A DNA stretch of 64,000 nucleotides from Seminibacterium arietis (GTDB taxonomy: Bacteria; Pseudomonadota; Gammaproteobacteria; Enterobacterales; Pasteurellaceae). The notes beneath the pieces are model-generated. The model saw only the letters and a list, made by a program, of their open reading frames with translations. It was not told the DNA's origin and searched no databases. Made by a program: the position numbers and the translations under genes. How positions within the stretch are numbered: position 1 is the first letter of the stretch; the number at the start of each line of letters is the position of its first letter. The stretch lies in NCBI RefSeq assembly GCF_042675725.1, contig NZ_JBHTJN010000011.1, positions 1-64,000 of the forward strand, read 5' to 3'. Of this stretch, positions 61,405-64,000 are shown piece by piece.

Positions 61405-64000
61405 CTAGTGAATAGTTTCAATTAAATTCAAAATACGTTTATCAGAAATAGGATATTTTGTTCCTAGTTGTTGAGCAAATAAACTTACTCGAAGTTCCTC
61501 TATCATGTAGCGAATCTCAGCAATATTACTAGGAATTGGCTTAGATTTTGGTAATTTATTTAGCAAAAGTTGATATGCCTTTTCTACTTGTTCCACCCGC
61601 AACATCAAAGCACGATCACGATTACTATCTTGCGATAACTTGTCAATACGTTTATCAATCGCTTGTAAATAGCGATATAAATCAGATAATCGTTGATAAC
61701 CTGTTTTTTCTACAAAACCTGCATAAATTAGTTGATTTAACTGAGTTTTAATGTCTGATAATGCAAATGCCATAGTAAAATCCATTTTACCTTTCAAACG
61801 TTTGCTTAGCTCAAACGCTTTAGTAAGTAATAATTCTACCTGTTTAGCTATTTCCACTGTGACTTCATTTAAATTTGATCGCACGTAGTCCCGCAATTTT
61901 TCAAAATCTTGTTGATGCCAAACAACACCACCAAAATCAGCAATCAATTTATCTACTGCACAAGCAATACAATCATCAATTAAGTCTAACACCTTACCAA
62001 AAGAAGCAAAATACAAAGCTAATTTAGACTTATTTGGTAATTTTTCGTGTAAATATTTAATCGGTGAAGGTACATTAAGTAATAATAAACGACGTAAACC
62101 TTGTTGCATCGCAACAGCCTGCTCAAATTCTGTTTCAAATAGCTTAATTCCTACAGCATCTTTTTCATCAACAATCGCAGGGTAAGCTTTTATCGTAAAT
62201 CCTCTTTTTTGTTGTTCATAGCATTTTGGCAAATCTGCAAAATTCCAGAGATGAATTCCACTTTGCTCAATACCATCGTCAGCAATAGCGGAAATGCTTT
62301 GTTGAATTTGATCTTTTAAATTAAACTTCAACTCATCCAAGCTAAAATTTTCTGCTATCTTTTTACCATTATCATCAATCACACGAAAAGTCATTTTCAG
62401 GTGCGATGGAATTTGTGCGAAATTCCAATCTTCTTTACTCAAATTAACGCCCGTCATCCGTTTAAATTCATAGCATAGTGAATCTATTAACGGTTTATTA
62501 AAGTCATTAATACGAGCTAAAAATGCTTCTGCATAGTCAGGAGCTGGTACAAAGTTACGACGCAAATTTTTTGGTAAAGATTTAATCAACGTTACTATTA
62601 GCTCTTTTCGCAAAGCAGGGATCTGCCAGTCGAATCCTATGTTTTCAATTTGATTTAACAAAGCTAAAGGAATATGTACAGTCATACCATCTGCCTCTGT
62701 TCCTGGTTCAAATTGATAACTTAGTTTTAATTTAAGATTATTTTGATACCAAAAATTTGGGAAATCTAACTCACTCACTTGAGCATTTTCATTAGTTAAA
62801 AATGCTTTTTCAAAATTTAGAAATTCAGAATCTTTTTTAATCGCACTTTTCCACCATGCATCAAAATGTCTCTGTGATACTACTTCCGTACCAATACGTT
62901 GATCATAAAAATCAAATAAAGTTTTATCATCTACTAAAATATCACGGCGACGAGTTTTATGTTCTAGTTCTTCAATTTCTCGAATTAAGCGACAATTCTC
63001 ATGAAAAAATTTATGTTTAGTGAACCAATTCCCTTCTACTAATGCCGACTGAATAAAGATTTCACGACTGGTTACGGGGTCTATGTTGCCATAATTGACT
63101 AGGCGATTAACAACTATTGGAATACCGTATAAGCTAACTTTCTCTGAAGCTAATACGGCTCCTTTAGATTTTGACCAATGTGGTTCTGAATAGGATTTTT
63201 TCACTAAGTGGCTTGCCAGTGGCTCAATCCATTCTGGCTCAACTTCTGCCACAATACGTCCCCATAATTTTGAAGTTTCCACTAATTCTGCAACAATGCA
63301 AAATTTCGGCTGTTTTTTAAATAACACCGAGTTAGGAAAAATCGCAAAGTGTGCATTTCTTGCACCTAAATATTGTTGTTTTTCTGATTCTTTCTGCCCA
63401 ATATGTGATAACAGACCACCTAAAAGTGCGGTATGAATTTGATCATATTTTGCTGGTTCGGAATTGATTGGTAATCCCATTTCACGAACTGTAAGACGGA
63501 TTTGATGGTAAATATCCTGCCATTCACGTATTCGCAAGTAATTTAAATAGTCTTTTTGACATAGACGACGAAATTGATTTTTAGTCAATTCTTTTTGGTT
63601 AGCTTGGATATAGTGCCATAAATTAAGAAAAGCTAAAAAATCTGATTTTTTGTCAATAAAGCGGCGATGCTTATCATCCGCAGACTTTTGTTTTTCTTGC
63701 GGACGTTCTCTCGGATCTTGAATAGAAAGTGCAGATACAATTACCATTACCTCATGTAAACAATTAAATTTTACTGCACTTAATAACATTTTGGCTAAAC
63801 GAGGATCAACGGGTAATTGAGCAAGTTGACGACCGCTTTCCGTTAAAACTCGTTTTTTCCCATTTCTAGTTTTTATCCACCGAAATGCTTCTAGCTCTTC
63901 TAACAATTTGATACCATCTTGAATATGACGTTTGTCTGGGCTATCTACAAAAGGAAAAGATTGAATGTCATCAAGCCCAAGTGCTGTCATTTGCAAAATA
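61405..64000 (-). CDS. hrpA: ATP-dependent RNA helicase HrpA, C-terminal part (runs off the window)
   Basis: At least 863 residues of the C-terminal two thirds of HrpA (about 1300 residues in E. coli). The visible part starts within the helicase-associated region (LGLDDIQSFPFVDSPD, then ALSIQDPRERP), continues through an OB-like segment and ends with the long C-terminal domain of unknown function (DUF3418). The DExH motifs and the start codon lie beyond base 64000. The frame is uninterrupted. HrpA rescues stalled ribosomes in E. coli. A paired uptake-signal terminator follows. Confidence 0.94.
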   Translation of the reverse strand, partial: ILQMTALGLDDIQSFPFVDSPDKRHIQDGIKLLEELEAFRWIKTRNGKKRVLTESGRQLAQLPVDPRLAKMLLSAVKFNCLHEVMVIVSALSIQDPRERPQEKQKSADDKHRRFIDKKSDFLAFLNLWHYIQANQKELTKNQFRRLCQKDYLNYLRIREWQDIYHQIRLTVREMGLPINSEPAKYDQIHTALLGGLLSHIGQKESEKQQYLGARNAHFAIFPNSVLFKKQPKFCIVAELVETSKLWGRIVAEVEPEWIEPLASHLVKKSYSEPHWSKSKGAVLASEKVSLYGIPIVVNRLVNYGNIDPVTSREIFIQSALVEGNWFTKHKFFHENCRLIREIEELEHKTRRRDILVDDKTLFDFYDQRIGTEVVSQRHFDAWWKSAIKKDSEFLNFEKAFLTNENAQVSELDFPNFWYQNNLKLKLSYQFEPGTEADGMTVHIPLALLNQIENIGFDWQIPALRKELIVTLIKSLPKNLRRNFVPAPDYAEAFLARINDFNKPLIDSLCYEFKRMTGVNLSKEDWNFAQIPSHLKMTFRVIDDNGKKIAENFSLDELKFNLKDQIQQSISAIADDGIEQSGIHLWNFADLPKCYEQQKRGFTIKAYPAIVDEKDAVGIKLFETEFEQAVAMQQGLRRLLLLNVPSPIKYLHEKLPNKSKLALYFASFGKVLDLIDDCIACAVDKLIADFGGVVWHQQDFEKLRDYVRSNLNEVTVEIAKQVELLLTKAFELSKRLKGKMDFTMAFALSDIKTQLNQLIYAGFVEKTGYQRLSDLYRYLQAIDKRIDKLSQDSNRDRALMLRVEQVEKAYQLLLNKLPKSKPIPSNIAEIRYMIEELRVSLFAQQLGTKYPISDKRILNLIETIH

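Noticed and set aside
1..64000. Prophage, insertion sequence or integrative element
   Set aside because: I found no transposase, integrase, phage gene or long terminal repeat. The accessory genes sit between intact housekeeping blocks.

Overview
The window looks like a Pasteurellaceae chromosome (gamma-proteobacteria) from the clade that uses the Haemophilus influenzae type DNA uptake signal. By eye I find roughly 55 copies of the 9-mer AAGTGCGGT or its complement, about one per 1.1-1.2 kb, on an AT-rich background. Gene order also fits: glnD-map next to erpA-yacL-mrcB, udk-dcd-AsmA-like, frdABCD divergent from epmA, ygiM-cca-lolB-ispE-prs and nrdR-ribD-degS. The trimeric autotransporter, the several OppA paralogues and the sugar-phosphate type transporter suggest an animal-associated species such as Histophilus somni or a close Haemophilus relative. 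The species is an inference I could not test.

Layout. 1-460: tRNA-Arg(CCG), tRNA-His(GTG) and tRNA-Pro(TGG) on the minus strand, driven by a strong promoter with A-tracts and running straight into an rRNA-type leader with boxA; the 16S gene should lie just left of base 1. 626-9873: housekeeping genes wecA, hemL, glnD, map, erpA, yacL, mrcB. 9944-24026 is the accessory part. It holds an N-terminally abbreviated trimeric autotransporter with 24 perfect 9-bp repeats, an orphan OppA-like lipoprotein, ybaN, a frameshifted oppA paralogue behind an intact CRP-type promoter, a three-gene minus-strand cassette (truncated inositol monophosphatase, MFS transporter, cytoplasmic PI-PLC-like phosphodiesterase) behind another CRP-type promoter, and a complete oppABC-DF operon with a fused double ATPase.

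24123-30960: mrp, metG, mnmC, fabB. 31031-36318: an AfuABC-type ABC transporter with two tandem binding proteins and a perfect CRP site upstream. This fits carbohydrate-phosphate import better than the older iron-uptake label. 36531-40129: udk, dcd, an AsmA-like protein, epmA. 40453-43782: fumarate reductase frdABCD with a CRP/FNR-type box. 43970-53938: purR, pgi, alr, dnaB, ygiM, cca, lolB, ispE, prs. 54162-58367: a DegQ/HtrA protease, nrdR, ribD, degS. 58523-63996: sixA, glmM, folP and the C-terminal part of hrpA, which runs off the right edge.

Themes. Anaerobic and catabolite control recurs: three perfect 16-bp CRP palindromes plus one near-perfect box lie at sensible promoter distances upstream of the oppA paralogue, the inositol-phosphate cassette, afu and frd. 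Many operons end in inverted pairs of uptake signals that form terminator stems. I see no prophage, insertion sequence or CRISPR array. The best candidate for an undescribed system is the PI-PLC-like/MFS/IMPase cassette, which reads as a route for importing and breaking down a soluble inositol phosphodiester such as glycerophosphoinositol, although its phosphatase gene is truncated here.
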